A stretch of DNA of 64,000 nucleotides from DASCOT01 sp965197275 (GTDB taxonomy: Bacteria > Acidobacteriota > UBA890 > WLXD01), in NCBI GenBank assembly GCA_965197275.1, contig CBDAMQ010000025.1:62001-126000 (forward strand). Reading direction: 5' to 3'. The notes below the pieces were generated by a model, which saw only the letters and a program-made list of their open reading frames with translations, did no database searches and was not told where the DNA came from. Numbering within the stretch: position 1 is the stretch's first letter; each line of letters opens with the position of its first letter. This document shows positions 34,710-45,076 of the stretch, piece after piece. Position numbers and translations under genes: made by a program.

Positions 34710-36425
34710 TCAAGCGGGTAGCGTCGCCAGCTCCTCGCCGACTCGGTCCATCAGCGGTGCGATGGTGCGCTCGTCGAAGGCAAGCTTGGCGCCGGCAGCC
34801 TCGAACAGGCGCGGCAGCGGACGCGAGCCACCAAGCGCCAGGGCGCCGCGATAGTCGGACAGACCCCGAGCCGGATCCTGCTTGTACGTGTTCCAGATCT
34901 GCAACGCCCCGAGCTGGGCGATGCCGTATTCGATGTAATAGAACGGGTAGCAGAAAATGTGCAGCTGCCGCTGCCAGCCGGAATGGCGCTGATCGTCATA
35001 CCCACTCCATTCGACCGCCGCCTCGAAGCGTTCGCCAAGCTGCAACCAGGCAGCGGTGCGCTCGGTACGCGTGTGCTTCGGATGCGTGTAGATCCAATGC
35101 TGGAAGGCGTCTACGCGAGCGATCCAGGGGAGCAGCTCGATGATGCCTTCGAGATGCTTGCGCTTGGCGCGGGCGGCATCGTCCACACTGTAAAACTCGT
35201 CGAGGTGATCATCGCCGATTAGCTCCATGGTCATCGAGGCGACCTCGGCAAACTCGATCGGAGCGTGGCGATACTCCACCAGCGGCTCGTGGCGCGCGGC
35301 GAGCGCATGGAAGGCATGACCCGCCTCGTGTAGCAACGTCTCGACATCGCGGTGTAGACCCGCTGCGTTCATGAAGATGAACGGGCGGCGTGCTTCCTCG
35401 AGGGAGGATTGGTAGCCGCCAGGAGCCTTGCCTCGGCGTGACTCGAGGTCGAGCTCCCCACCCTCGAGCATGCCGACGAACTGGGACTCGAGCTCCGGAT
35501 CGAGGCGAGCGAAGATGCGACGAACGCCCTGTCCGAGCTCGCTGCCGTCTTCGAAAGGCCGCAACGGCGGACGGCCCAGCGGGTCGACGCCGAAATCCCA
35601 TGGCCGCAGGTGATCGGTACCGAGCGCAGAGCGCCGCTCATCGGCCAGCGTCTGTACGAGCGGCATGACGTTCCTCTCGACGGCATCATGGAAGCGCGCA
35701 CAGGAATCCGGCGTGTAGTCGAAGCGGTGGTACGACTTGAACGTGTAGTCGCGGAAGTCGGGGCAATCGGCGTTGAGCGCGATCTGGTGACGCAGCTCCA
35801 CGAGCTCGTTGAAGATCTCGTCACAAGCGTCGCGATCCTGCAGTCGACGGTCCCAGATGGCCTCCCACGCCTCGCGGCGGAGCTCACGATCGGTCTCCTC
35901 GAGGAACTTTCCCATTTGCGGCAAGGTGTGCTCTTCGCCCCGGAAATCCACGGTCATCGCGCCGCTGATCTTCTGGTAGCGCTGGCTCAGGACACTGGCC
36001 TGCGTCTGCAGCTCGATGCTGCGCTCGCGATACAACTCGATATCCATGGCCGTGCCGCGATCAAGCACCGCGTAGCGGTCCGAGTCCAGCTCGCCACGGT
36101 AGGGACTGGCAACGTAGAACTCGTTGAGCTTGTGGAACCATGGCTTGGCCGCCGGTAAGAAGCGCTCGACGAGCTCCAGATACCGGCTCTCCGCCTCCTC
36201 GTCTTCGGTATCGCAGGTCATCGCAATGTAGCGCCGGGCCCTTTCTTCCGAGATGCACGACTGCAGCTCGGACAGATCCAGCAGCCAGCGCTCCAAGTCC
36301 ACAGCCGAGCCAAGCTGCCGGTCGAGCAATTTTTCGACCCACGGTTGCACTGCTTCCCAGTCGCCGAGGTCGATGTCGTCGGGTAGGAAGGTGCGCGGGA
36401 ATTCACTGTTCCGAGGTTCGATCAC
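34710..36425 (-). CDS. M3-family oligoendopeptidase
   Basis: This 571-residue zinc metallopeptidase cleaves oligopeptides in the cytoplasm. The HEXXH motif is in RDVETLLHEAGHAFHALAAR, the third ligand Glu is in IEFAEVASMTMELIG, and the C-terminal region has the substrate tyrosines of the family (FCYPFYYIEYGIAQLGALQ). The start GTG 36425 follows a short intergenic region. Length is within the PepF/Oligopeptidase F range. The spacer between it and the uridine kinase is only 10 bp. Confidence 0.93.
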   Translation of the reverse strand: MIEPRNSEFPRTFLPDDIDLGDWEAVQPWVEKLLDRQLGSAVDLERWLLDLSELQSCISEERARRYIAMTCDTEDEEAESRYLELVERFLPAAKPWFHKLNEFYVASPYRGELDSDRYAVLDRGTAMDIELYRERSIELQTQASVLSQRYQKISGAMTVDFRGEEHTLPQMGKFLEETDRELRREAWEAIWDRRLQDRDACDEIFNELVELRHQIALNADCPDFRDYTFKSYHRFDYTPDSCARFHDAVERNVMPLVQTLADERRSALGTDHLRPWDFGVDPLGRPPLRPFEDGSELGQGVRRIFARLDPELESQFVGMLEGGELDLESRRGKAPGGYQSSLEEARRPFIFMNAAGLHRDVETLLHEAGHAFHALAARHEPLVEYRHAPIEFAEVASMTMELIGDDHLDEFYSVDDAARAKRKHLEGIIELLPWIARVDAFQHWIYTHPKHTRTERTAAWLQLGERFEAAVEWSGYDDQRHSGWQRQLHIFCYPFYYIEYGIAQLGALQIWNTYKQDPARGLSDYRGALALGGSRPLPRLFEAAGAKLAFDERTIAPLMDRVGEELATLPA

Positions 36426-36479
36426 GCGAGAGTGCTCCGGGTTGGTACGAATCTGTCTGACGACCTGAGGCGGCGACTG

Positions 36480-37904
36480 CTACTCGGGCGGCTCGGGCTG
36501 CAGACCTGTATCCGGCAGAAGCGTCGAGGCGCCCGGTTGCGCCGGGGCAGGTTGCAGAAGTAGATGGCTGTCAATGAAGGTGCCGAGGGCTCGGCGCAGC
36601 CAGATGACGAAGGCGATCGACGACAGCAGCGCCACCACGAGCAGTCCCACCAGCATGCCGTACATCTGGGGGTACCCGAGCCAGGACGCGACTCGTATGC
36701 CGAGGATTGCCAACGGCACGGTGAGGATGACGGTGCGAACGACGGCCATGACCAGGCCCGGCTGGCCGCGCCCCATAGCCTCGAATACGGGCCGCATGAG
36801 GAAAAACGGTGTACTGAGGAGGCACGCGAACGGCACCAGGTACAGGGCGAAGCGAGCGTAGTCGACAGTTTCAGGCGATTCGGCCAGGGCGCCGGCAAGC
36901 CACGGACCGGTCAGCACCATCACCGGTCCGACGATTATGATCGAGTAGGCCGCCGACGCCACCAATGACTGACGGATCCCGTGACGGAGTCCGTCCCAGT
37001 CCTGCTTGCCCACCAACCGACCGGCGAACGGCAGCATCGCTACCGACATCGCGATCAACGGATTCATCGCGAACAGTAGTACGCGATGGTAGATCGAATA
37101 CGCCGCAATCGCGGCGGTGGCAGTTCCGAGACCCGCGAGCATGGCGTTGATGACCGCCATCTCCACCGCGGTGAGCACGAAAGTGAGGCCTGCCGGGAGA
37201 GCCAGCGTCAGCTGCCGCCAGTAGGGCGCCGAGTCCAGGCCCGGCACGGTGTGTGTACCGGCGGCGCGGCGGCGATCCTCGTGCTGCTTGGCCTTCTTGA
37301 GCGCATAGGCCAGCCCGCCGACGCGGCCGAGCACGGTGGACAACGCGATGCCGAAGATTCCCCAATGGAACACGAACAAGAAGATCGTGTTCAGCGCCAA
37401 GTTGATGACGTTCGAAGCGATGCCCGCCCACATCGTGGAGCGAGTGTCCTGATGTGCCTTGACGATGGAGTCGGGCATGACCGACCAGAAGGCGGTAAAC
37501 GCCGATCCGCCCAGCATCACCGTGGCATAGATACGGAAGCTCTCGAAAACCTCGTCCGACAGGCCGTACTGCGGCGCCAGGAGCCAGATAAACGCACCGA
37601 GGGCCACGAACACCGGCGACACGATCCACGTCATGCGCCAGGCGGCGCTGAGATACTGCTCGATCTTGTCGCCCTCACCGGCCGCCATGCTGCGCGACAG
37701 CGCCGAAGTGAGTCCGGTGGACATCCCCACCCAGATGGCGATCATGAGGAATTCAAACGGTACGGTCAGACCGATCGCGGCAACCGCCGCGTCACCGATG
37801 GTGGCCGCGTAGATCGTGTCGACGAACGTAAACGCGGCGCGCATGACGAACGACACCACGAGCGGCGCCGACATCTGAAACAGCGTCGGTTCGCGCTGCG
37901 ACAT
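36480..37904 (-). CDS. MATE-family multidrug/sodium exporter
   Basis: The ~474-residue membrane protein has about 12 helices. The family signature is present in both halves: SAPLVVSFVMRAAFTFVDTIYAATIGDAAVAAIGL and, in the second half, TAVEMAVINAMLAGLGTATAAIAAYSIYHR. It would export cationic drugs or metabolites in exchange for Na+ or H+. ATG 37904 (MSQREPTLF) is chosen over a longer frame starting at 37982, because the first helix begins immediately. The C-terminus is a Pro-rich tail. Confidence 0.9.
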   Translation of the reverse strand: MSQREPTLFQMSAPLVVSFVMRAAFTFVDTIYAATIGDAAVAAIGLTVPFEFLMIAIWVGMSTGLTSALSRSMAAGEGDKIEQYLSAAWRMTWIVSPVFVALGAFIWLLAPQYGLSDEVFESFRIYATVMLGGSAFTAFWSVMPDSIVKAHQDTRSTMWAGIASNVINLALNTIFLFVFHWGIFGIALSTVLGRVGGLAYALKKAKQHEDRRRAAGTHTVPGLDSAPYWRQLTLALPAGLTFVLTAVEMAVINAMLAGLGTATAAIAAYSIYHRVLLFAMNPLIAMSVAMLPFAGRLVGKQDWDGLRHGIRQSLVASAAYSIIIVGPVMVLTGPWLAGALAESPETVDYARFALYLVPFACLLSTPFFLMRPVFEAMGRGQPGLVMAVVRTVILTVPLAILGIRVASWLGYPQMYGMLVGLLVVALLSSIAFVIWLRRALGTFIDSHLLLQPAPAQPGASTLLPDTGLQPEPPE

Positions 37905-38040
37905 GGCAGACGAGGTCACGAGCTGGTGTCCTGAAACACTGGGCACACCGGGAGGGGATCGCCGGGTAGTGGCAGGCAGCAAGTGTAGCCGAACGGCCGC
38001 GCCGGCAAGCGCTGCTCGGAACTGCGATGGCCGCTAGCGT

Positions 38041-39391
38041 ATGGCACACTCGACCTCTCCGATCCCTGTGCCAGACGCCGAGCTCTATGCGGACGCCTGT
38101 CAATGGTGTGAACCCATGGCGCCCTCGGAACACCCAAGCGTGTCGATAGAACGTCGAGTCCCGGTCTGGCTCGAGCGCCTGTTGCTGCTGATGGCCTCGC
38201 CGGTGTTGTTCATCGTGGTCGCCGAGCTGGCGATCTGGGCAACCGGCACCGAAACCGACGTGGCGCGAAACGAGAACGCGCAGATTGCCGTTCCCGTGTG
38301 GCTGTTGGCGGACCAAGCATGGGTAATGGAACGCCAGGCTGAACGGATCGGCGTTGAACGTGAGCCGGTGGCCGCTGAGGACCTCGCTTGGATGTACCAC
38401 TTCGAGGAGGCGCGATGGATCCAATACCGCATGAAACCGCACATCGACACCCGCGTGGTGAATCCCTTCAACAAGATCGAGGTCCAGAAAACGTAACCTT
38501 CCGTCTGCATTCCAACGGCGATGGGTTTCGCGGCGGAGAGATCCGGCCCAAGCAGCCGGGCATCACGCGCATCGTCACGATCGGCGACTCGAGCACATTC
38601 GGCTGGGGCGCCGAGCCCGAGCACACTTTCCAGTACATCCTCGAAGCGAAGCTCAACAAGCGGTTGCCCGGTCGGTACGAGATCATCAACCTGGGGATCC
38701 CGGGGCAGAACAGCCGCCACGGACTCGGCATGTTGCGTCACTATGCGCTACCGCTCGAACCCGACCTGCTCGTCGTCAGCTACGGGTCCAATGACCCTCA
38801 CATGGTGCCGGTGCCGACGGCCGAGTTGCTCGCGGCCGACGACACCTGGATGGGCGCGCTGCGGTTCGAAATGCTCAAGCTCCGCACGTATCGCCTGCTG
38901 AGGCGCCTGGCCTTCACCGTGCGCAACCCGCTGGCGGTGGATCCCGAAGAGGCGGTTGCCGGCCGGCATCCAGTACGCGCAGTGCCGGTGGACAACTACC
39001 GCAAGAACATGATCGAAATCGTGCTCACCGCCCAGCAGACAGGCGCTCGAACCCTCCTCATGTCGGTCTGCACCGGCACCGAGATTTACGTCGCCAACAT
39101 CAACCTGGTGTCGGAGTCGACTAACACCCCGATCCTCAACGTTGGCCCGTTGTTCAAGGAGCGGCGCCAAGCTCTGGCCGACGGAACGCTGCACCCGGAG
39201 AAAGTCAGACACTATCGCTCTCAATCTACGGGCGGCGGGTCCTGCGGCGTCGGCCGCAGTTCTACGTCACCAACGACGGCTGCCACCCGAACTGGGTCGG
39301 ACACACCCTGATCGCCGAGGAGATGCTGCCGCTAGTCAAGCAGGCCCTCCGCATCCGCCGCACCAACACCAACCCCGGAGACTCATCATGA
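38041..39391 (+). pseudogene. SGNH/GDSL-type hydrolase with N-terminal membrane anchor, two frameshifts
   Basis: Three frames give one continuous protein. Frame one (from ATG 38041, or ATG 38116) has a membrane helix (LERLLLLMASPVLFIVVAELAIWA) and ends at IEVQK. After a shift in the AAAA run near 38487 the second frame gives NVTFRLHSNGDGFRG, the catalytic block ITRIVTIGDSSTFGWGAEPE, LGIPGQNS, VVSYGSNDPH, and continues to LHPEKVRHYRS. After a second shift near 39220 the third frame completes the protein with FYVTNDGCHPNWVGHTL, the catalytic Asp-His block, and stops at 39391. The stop overlaps the start of the next gene (ATGA). Either a real pseudogene or two indel errors. It would hydrolyse esters of surface polysaccharides. 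Confidence 0.8.
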
Positions 39392-40152
39392 TCAAGCGCC
39401 TAGCCAGTGCTGCTGCCGTGCTGCTGCTCACTGCCACGCCGGTCGCGGCATACGAGGGACCCGCTACTCCGCGACAGGTGGAGCCGGAAGCTCGGGCGAT
39501 CGCCGAATCTGTCATCGAGGCGATGGGTGGACAGAACGCCTGGGACTCTACGAGACACGTCGCGTGGAAGTTCTTCGGCGGCCGCCAACACTACTGGGAC
39601 AAGCACAACGGCGACATTCGCATCGAGATTCCGGCGAATGATCGCGGCCCGGAGATGCTCATCCTGATGAACCTGGATAGTCGCAGCGGCCGAGTCTGGA
39701 CTAGCGGCGAAGAGCTCACCGGCACGCCGTTGCAGGAGGGCTTAGAGCGCGGCTGGCGGTCGTGGGTAAACGACTCCTACTGGATGTTCATGCCCTACAA
39801 GCTGATGGATCCCGGCGTAAACCTACGCCTCGTCGGTGAAGACATCATGGCCGATGACCGCGAAGCCGATGTCCTGGAGATGACCTTCGAGAACGTCGGC
39901 GTGACACCGGACAACAGATACCTGGTGTACGTGGCCAGGGACTCGGGGCTGGTGGAGCAGTGGAGCTATTTCGCCGAGCGCGACCAATCCGAGCCCGGCT
40001 TTACGATGCCGTGGGAGAACTGGACTCGCTTCGGGGACATCCTACTGTCGACGAGCCGCGGTGACGACGCCGACTGGGACATCCACGTGTACGACACCCT
40101 CCCTGGAGAGCTGTATAGCGACCCCGACTACACGCTCGAGCCGTCAATGTAG
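39388..40152 (+). CDS. Exported protein of unknown function (lipoprotein-sorting-like fold)
   Basis: The 254-residue product has a signal peptide (ASAAAVLLLTATPVAAYE) and then a beta-rich chain with the recurrent pattern VIEAMGGQNAWDSTRHVAWKF, HNGDIRIEIP, NDSYWMFMPYKLMDPGVNL, and DILLSTSRGDD. The opening MGG..W....H resembles proteins with the outer-membrane lipoprotein-sorting (LolA/LolB-like) fold, but I do not claim a family. Its ATG 39388 shares the stop of the SGNH hydrolase, so the two are translationally coupled. Its end overlaps neuC on the opposite strand by 25 bases. Confidence 0.65.
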   Translation: MIKRLASAAAVLLLTATPVAAYEGPATPRQVEPEARAIAESVIEAMGGQNAWDSTRHVAWKFFGGRQHYWDKHNGDIRIEIPANDRGPEMLILMNLDSRSGRVWTSGEELTGTPLQEGLERGWRSWVNDSYWMFMPYKLMDPGVNLRLVGEDIMADDREADVLEMTFENVGVTPDNRYLVYVARDSGLVEQWSYFAERDQSEPGFTMPWENWTRFGDILLSTSRGDDADWDIHVYDTLPGELYSDPDYTLEPSM

Positions 40153-41291
40153 GCGGCACGCTTGAGCAGCAGCTGTTCGCCCAGCGGGGTGGAGGCCAGG
40201 ATCTCGACGATGCGCGCTGCCGCCTGTCCGTCGCCGTAGGGATTCTCAATCCCCTCGAGTGATGCTCTGTGCTCGGGCTCCAGCGCCCGATGCGTGGCGG
40301 CGAGGATGGCCTCTGACGAGGCCTCCACATCGACGACATTCGCGGCGCGTTGGCGGCCCTGCTGGCGAATCCCGACGTTCACCACCGGGAGGCCGAGCGA
40401 TGCTGCCTCCATGATGCCGCTCGACGAGTTGCCGACCAGGGCGGCCGCGTGGTGAAGAAGGCCCCAGTACACGGCCGGTCCGAGGTTGACATACAGCCGT
40501 GCCGCGGCGCGGACTTCGCAGAACCGCTCGGCGCGGCAGATCAGCTCTCTGCTGCCAGCATCGCTGTTCGGGAACGCGAAGACGATCGGGCGCTCGAGTG
40601 AGTCGAGCGCGGCGAACAGTTGGTCGGCCTCGCGTGTCGTGTCGCGCGCCAGCGTGACCGGATGGTATGCGACCACTACCGGCGGCGTGGCGAGCGAGGT
40701 GTCGAGCTGTGCTTCGAGCTCCTGGCGCGACGGGAGCTGGCTTCGCGACAGATGGTCAAGCGACGGGGCGCCCACCTGATGCACCCTCCATTCCTCCTCA
40801 CCCATCGCCAGCACTCTGCGCCTCGAGGCGGCGGTCGGCGTTAGGTGGATATGGCTCATCATGGTCAGTGCATTGCGCACCGCGTGATCGATCGCGCCTT
40901 CGCTGACCTCTCCGCCCTCGATGTGCGCAATGGGAATACGCAGCGCCAGGGCGGCCGTCGCCGGCGCCAGCATCTCGTAGCGATCGGCGACCAGCAGTAG
41001 CAAATCCGGACGCATCCGCCCGAGCACGTCGGCGAGTCCCAGCGTCGCCACACCAATCGTCTTGGCCATGCCGATGTCCGTATCGGAGCTCAGCAGGCAC
41101 TCCAGGCACTCGTCAACGGTGAGGCCGTCGGACTCGATCTCGGCCACCGTGGCGCCGAACTCGGGCGAGAGGTGCGGGCCGAGCGCGATCAGCCTATGGT
41201 CGATCTCCGGATGGGCGCCGAGCTCACGCAGCACCCAGTAGAGATGGCTATAGTCGGCCCGCGATGTGGTGACAACGGCGATACATCGCAT
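40128..41291 (-). CDS. neuC: UDP-N-acetylglucosamine 2-epimerase (hydrolysing type)
   Basis: The 387-residue protein starts with TTSRADYSHLYWVLREL, the NeuC/WecB fold, and continues with LLLVADRYEMLAPATAALALRIPIAHIEGGE, HIHLTPTAASRRRVLAMGE, VYWGLLHHAAALVGNSSSGIMEAASLGLPVVNVG and PYGDGQAAARI. The hydrolysing branch converts UDP-GlcNAc to ManNAc and UDP, the first step to sialic-acid-like nonulosonic acids; the SRADY opening is typical of this branch. No other nonulosonate gene is nearby, so a role in surface glycan production is only suggested. Confidence 0.87.
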   Translation of the reverse strand: MRCIAVVTTSRADYSHLYWVLRELGAHPEIDHRLIALGPHLSPEFGATVAEIESDGLTVDECLECLLSSDTDIGMAKTIGVATLGLADVLGRMRPDLLLLVADRYEMLAPATAALALRIPIAHIEGGEVSEGAIDHAVRNALTMMSHIHLTPTAASRRRVLAMGEEEWRVHQVGAPSLDHLSRSQLPSRQELEAQLDTSLATPPVVVAYHPVTLARDTTREADQLFAALDSLERPIVFAFPNSDAGSRELICRAERFCEVRAAARLYVNLGPAVYWGLLHHAAALVGNSSSGIMEAASLGLPVVNVGIRQQGRQRAANVVDVEASSEAILAATHRALEPEHRASLEGIENPYGDGQAAARIVEILASTPLGEQLLLKRAAYIDGSSV

Positions 41292-41355
41292 GCAGCGATG
41301 GTATACGCGTCACGCTCACCCGAAGGGCTCCCGAGACCTGCCGAAGCTCGCGCGA

Positions 41356-42321
41356 TCAGCGCGCCGGAAGTCCGATCGCCAATCCCTGAACCCCGTTCAC
41401 CATCGGACCTTCGGCGAGCAAGCGCAGCTTGCAGCTGGCGACGTTCTCGAGCCGGTAGATTTCCGATTCACCGAAGACGTCGAAACCGTCGACCAGATGG
41501 ATCTTCAGGTTCGGGCTGATGTCGATGCCGTTGATGCGTTTGAAAGGCTGGCCGGAGCACAGGCTGTAAAGTTGCTTGTTCGCGAGCCACAGCAGCTCGG
41601 CACCGTTGCCGATGTAGAACGAGCCATCCGGGTGAACGGCAAACGCGCTGACGTCCAGGCCTTCCCTGGCATACAGGGCTTTAGGATACCGATAGTCAGG
41701 CATTCCGGTCTTGTAAATCGCGTCGAAGTGCCACTGGTTGTTGGTTCCGGGCATGGGCTGGCCGGCGCCCTTGTCGACAACGTACAGCGTCCCCCACTCG
41801 TCCATATCGAGCAGCGACGGGTTGACCCAGGCATGCCTCCCGCCGGCGCGGCTGAGGCTCCCGTCAGTGCCGTAAACCCACACTTCGCCATCGCGCGGCC
41901 AGCGACCGACGGATTCGCCACCGGCATCGGCGATCAGCAAGCGGCACTTGAAATCCCACTCGACATCGCGCAGCTGCTTGAAACGCCGATTGGTGATCAC
42001 CTCGATCTCGCCGCTCCAGACGTCGTACACGACGACGTTGTGGACGTTGGCAATCGCCACCTTCTCGCAGAACTTGCGATAGGCGATGCCCTTGGGCTTG
42101 AGACGCACTCCTAGCGGTTGCTTGGTTACCGTGAGCGAGTTGTTACGAGGCCGGAAGCGCAGCAACGAATCGTTCTTGCCGGAAGCGGTGACCAGGTCGC
42201 CATTGTCGAGGAACAGATTGCCGCGCGTCGACTGGTCACGTTCCTGCGCCACGGCCAGCGGCGCAACCGTCATCGCTATTACGATCGCCAACAGTGGAAG
42301 GACCCGTTTCAGCTGCCTCAT
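41356..42321 (-). CDS. Exported beta-propeller protein, unknown function
   Basis: The ~321-residue product has a signal peptide (VLPLLAIVIAMTVAPLAVAQ) and a repetitive beta pattern that suggests an NHL/SMP-30-like propeller: NLFLDNGDLVTASGKNDSLL, IAIANVHNVVVYD-type repeats (VAIANVHNVVVYDVWSG), WGTLYVVDKGAG, and VHPDGSFYIGNGAELLW. Cysteines are few and likely disulfide-bonded. I chose ATG 42321 because GAGG lies five bases upstream; ATG 42336 is possible. No enzymatic motif is visible. It lies next to the YbbP-like gene, but the 220-bp gap separates them. Confidence 0.62.
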   Translation of the reverse strand: MRQLKRVLPLLAIVIAMTVAPLAVAQERDQSTRGNLFLDNGDLVTASGKNDSLLRFRPRNNSLTVTKQPLGVRLKPKGIAYRKFCEKVAIANVHNVVVYDVWSGEIEVITNRRFKQLRDVEWDFKCRLLIADAGGESVGRWPRDGEVWVYGTDGSLSRAGGRHAWVNPSLLDMDEWGTLYVVDKGAGQPMPGTNNQWHFDAIYKTGMPDYRYPKALYAREGLDVSAFAVHPDGSFYIGNGAELLWLANKQLYSLCSGQPFKRINGIDISPNLKIHLVDGFDVFGESEIYRLENVASCKLRLLAEGPMVNGVQGLAIGLPAR

Positions 42322-42541
42322 CGTAGCCTCGTTCATCCCAGGCCCTGTGTCTCGTGACGCGAAACGAAGGACTCGGCGCAGTGTACGAACGACCTGCGCG
42401 GCGGGGCAACGCGCCCGAGTCCGCATACCGGCCAGCTGCGGCCAGATGCGGCCAAGCGCGGCCAGCGCTGAACCGACACCTTCGGTCAACCGAGGCCAAC
42501 GGCCGCCAGGACCCTGCACCAGGGCGCATCGACGTCCACGG

Positions 42542-45076
42542 TCAAAGTTCGGAGCGCAGCACCTCGAGTGGAGGCTGCCGAGTAGCCCCGCGGCTGCCGA
42601 GCAGGCCGACGGCGAGCGTCAGCGCAACGACCGAGAACAGGAGGGCGAGCAACGGCAGCACGACTGGAGCGAACGGCACTTCGAAGAACCAGCGCGACAA
42701 CGCCCACGACCCGCCGAGGCGAGAACGAGGCCGGTGAGCGCGGCCAATAGCCCCAGAGTCACGTATTCGACGGTCAGGATTCGTACGATCTGCGCTCGCG
42801 AGGCACCCAGCGTCCGAAGCAGCACGCTTTCTCGCAGCCGCTGAAAGCGGCTCGAGAGCACCGCAACAACCAGCACGACGAGCCCGCTGAGGACGCTTAG
42901 GCCCGCCATGAAGCGCAGCGCAAGGCTCACTTGCGCCAGCACCGCGTCGATCGAAGCCAGGATCAGCCCGAGGTCCATCAGTGCCACGTTCGAGTAACGC
43001 TCCACCACCTGACGCTGGACGGCGGCGGACTGTTCGGGGCCCGACGCTCTCGAGACCACCACGATTTGCTGCGGCGCGGGCTCCAGAACGCCGCTTGGAA
43101 ACACGACGAAGAAGTTCGGCCTCACCTGCTCCCAGTCCACGATGCGAACGCTGGCGACCCGCGCCGCGACCTCAACCCCCTGAACGTCGAACTCGAGGGC
43201 GTCGCCAACGCTGACCTTCAATCGCTCCGCGATCCCCTCCTCCAGCGACACCGGTACCGAGGCATCGTCTTGTTCCGGCAACACGTTCGCCACCCACTCG
43301 CCATCGGCGATCTGCTCGGTGTCTGCGAGCTGCGATCGGTAGGTGGAGTTGTATTCCCGCCGCAAGACCCACGGTCTGATCTCGGATTCGTCGATCTCGG
43401 CCACTGGCCGTCCCTTCACCGACGCCAGTCGCATGGGGACCACCGGCGTCTGCTGAATAACCTCCAACCCCTCGGCGGCGAGAATCGCGCGCACCCCATC
43501 GACCTGATCAGGCTGAATGTCGAACAGCACCAGGTTGGGGTTGTTGCCCATCTCGAGGCTGGCCACCGAATCCAACAGTGCCACCTGGGTGAGATAGAGC
43601 GTGGCGATGAGAAAGACCCCGAAGCCCAGGATCAGCATCACCGCCGGTCTGGTTGTTGGGTCGGTACATGTTGGCCACACCCTGCCGCCATGGGTACGGC
43701 CACGAGTTGGGCAGGGCACGGCGCGCCACGAACTTGAGCAGAGCCGCCACGACGGCCAGCGCCAGCAACACCGCGGCCAGCGAGCCACTGATGGCAAGCC
43801 CGACACGCCAGCTCTCGGTTTGCGCCACCGCCACGGCACACACCCCCGCACCAACGGCTGCCGCGGCGATCCATCGGGCCGGGTCGCGAGAGGCTTTCGG
43901 CCCCTCGGTGGCAAACATCCTCAGTGCCAGCAGCGGACTCACCCGGCGCAAAGCGAGCAGCGGCAGCGCCGCAAACAACATCGCCACCGCAACACCGACG
44001 ACGAGCCCCTCGATGAGCGCGGATCCGTCGAGCCGAAATCGCACCGGCACCGGCAGCAGGGCGGCCAGCACCCGCGGGAGCATGGTCTGCAGCCCGACAC
44101 CGGCGATCGTTCCGCCGATGGCACCGACCAGACCCATGCCGGCGGCCTGCAGCACGAACACTTCGAGTGGACCCCGCGAAGGAGCCCCCAGGCAGCGCAA
44201 CACGGCGACGGCGCGCACCTTACTCTTGACGTGCAGGTGAATCGCGCTCGCCACGCCAATGCCGCCGAGCAGCAGCGCCGCGAAACCAGCCAGGTAGAGG
44301 AACGCGTAGAGGTCGTCAAGGGCATCGCCGATGGCCTCGCGCCGGAACTGCACCGACTCCGCCTCCAGACGCAACTGGCGCAACTCCGGTTCGATCTCGC
44401 CGACGAGCGTGGCAACTTCCTCGGAGGTCTGCTCGAGGCGGAAGAACACGCTGTAGGTCGCCCGACTGCCTCCGCGGATGAGCCGGGTCTCCTCCAGCGA
44501 CCGCAGCGGTATGAAGACCCGCGGACCGATCAGCGAGGCGGTCGGCACCTCGCCGGGGATTCGCGTGAGCCGTCCGGCGATGCGGAACGTCACCTCACCA
44601 ATACGAATCGGATCCCCGACCTCGACGCCGAACTGCAGCATGAGCGTGTGATCTACCAGCGCCGAGCGTTCGGCGTGGAAATCACCGGCCGCGGCCTCGG
44701 GCTGTGTTTCGAGTTCGCCGTAAAACGGGTAACCGACATCGACCGCTCGCACCCGCACCAGACGCGATCCACCGCTGTCGGGGAAGTACGCCATCGATCC
44801 CAGCGCCACCTGTCGCGCCTGTCCGCCGCCGATCCTGGCGAACAGCGCCTCCGACTCGGGCTCGAACGGACTGCGACCATAGATCTCCAGGTCGGCGCCG
44901 AGCAAGACCTTGGCCTCATCATCGACGGCGCTGGCGACGTTGTCGGCGAACGACCGTACCGCCACTAGTGCGGCGACCCCGGTGACGATCGTGAGGACGA
45001 ACAGCAACAGTCGTTGAGGAGTGGCGCGTGCATCGCGCCACGCCAGTCGTGCGATCCAATGCGTCGGCCGCGTCAC
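42542..45076 (-). pseudogene. ybbP: ABC transporter permease (YbbP/FtsX-like), two frameshifts
   Basis: The gene codes for a ~845-residue permease of the LolC/MacB-type (YbbP) with FtsX domains: IARLAWRDARATPQRLLLFVLTIVTGVAAL, GIGVASAIHLHVKSKVRAVAVLRCLGA and MYRPNNQT in frame one (45076-43640). The next frame carries AVMLILGFGVFLIATLYLTQ, then SSRFQRLRESVLLRTLGASRAQI and LAALTGLVLASA down to about 42715; the last frame has SWALSRWFFEVPFAPVVLPL and RQPPLEVLRSEL, ending at 42542. The GTG start 45076 overlaps the ATPase stop (GTGA). Both breaks are single-base shifts, so sequencing error is as possible as decay. Confidence 0.82.
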
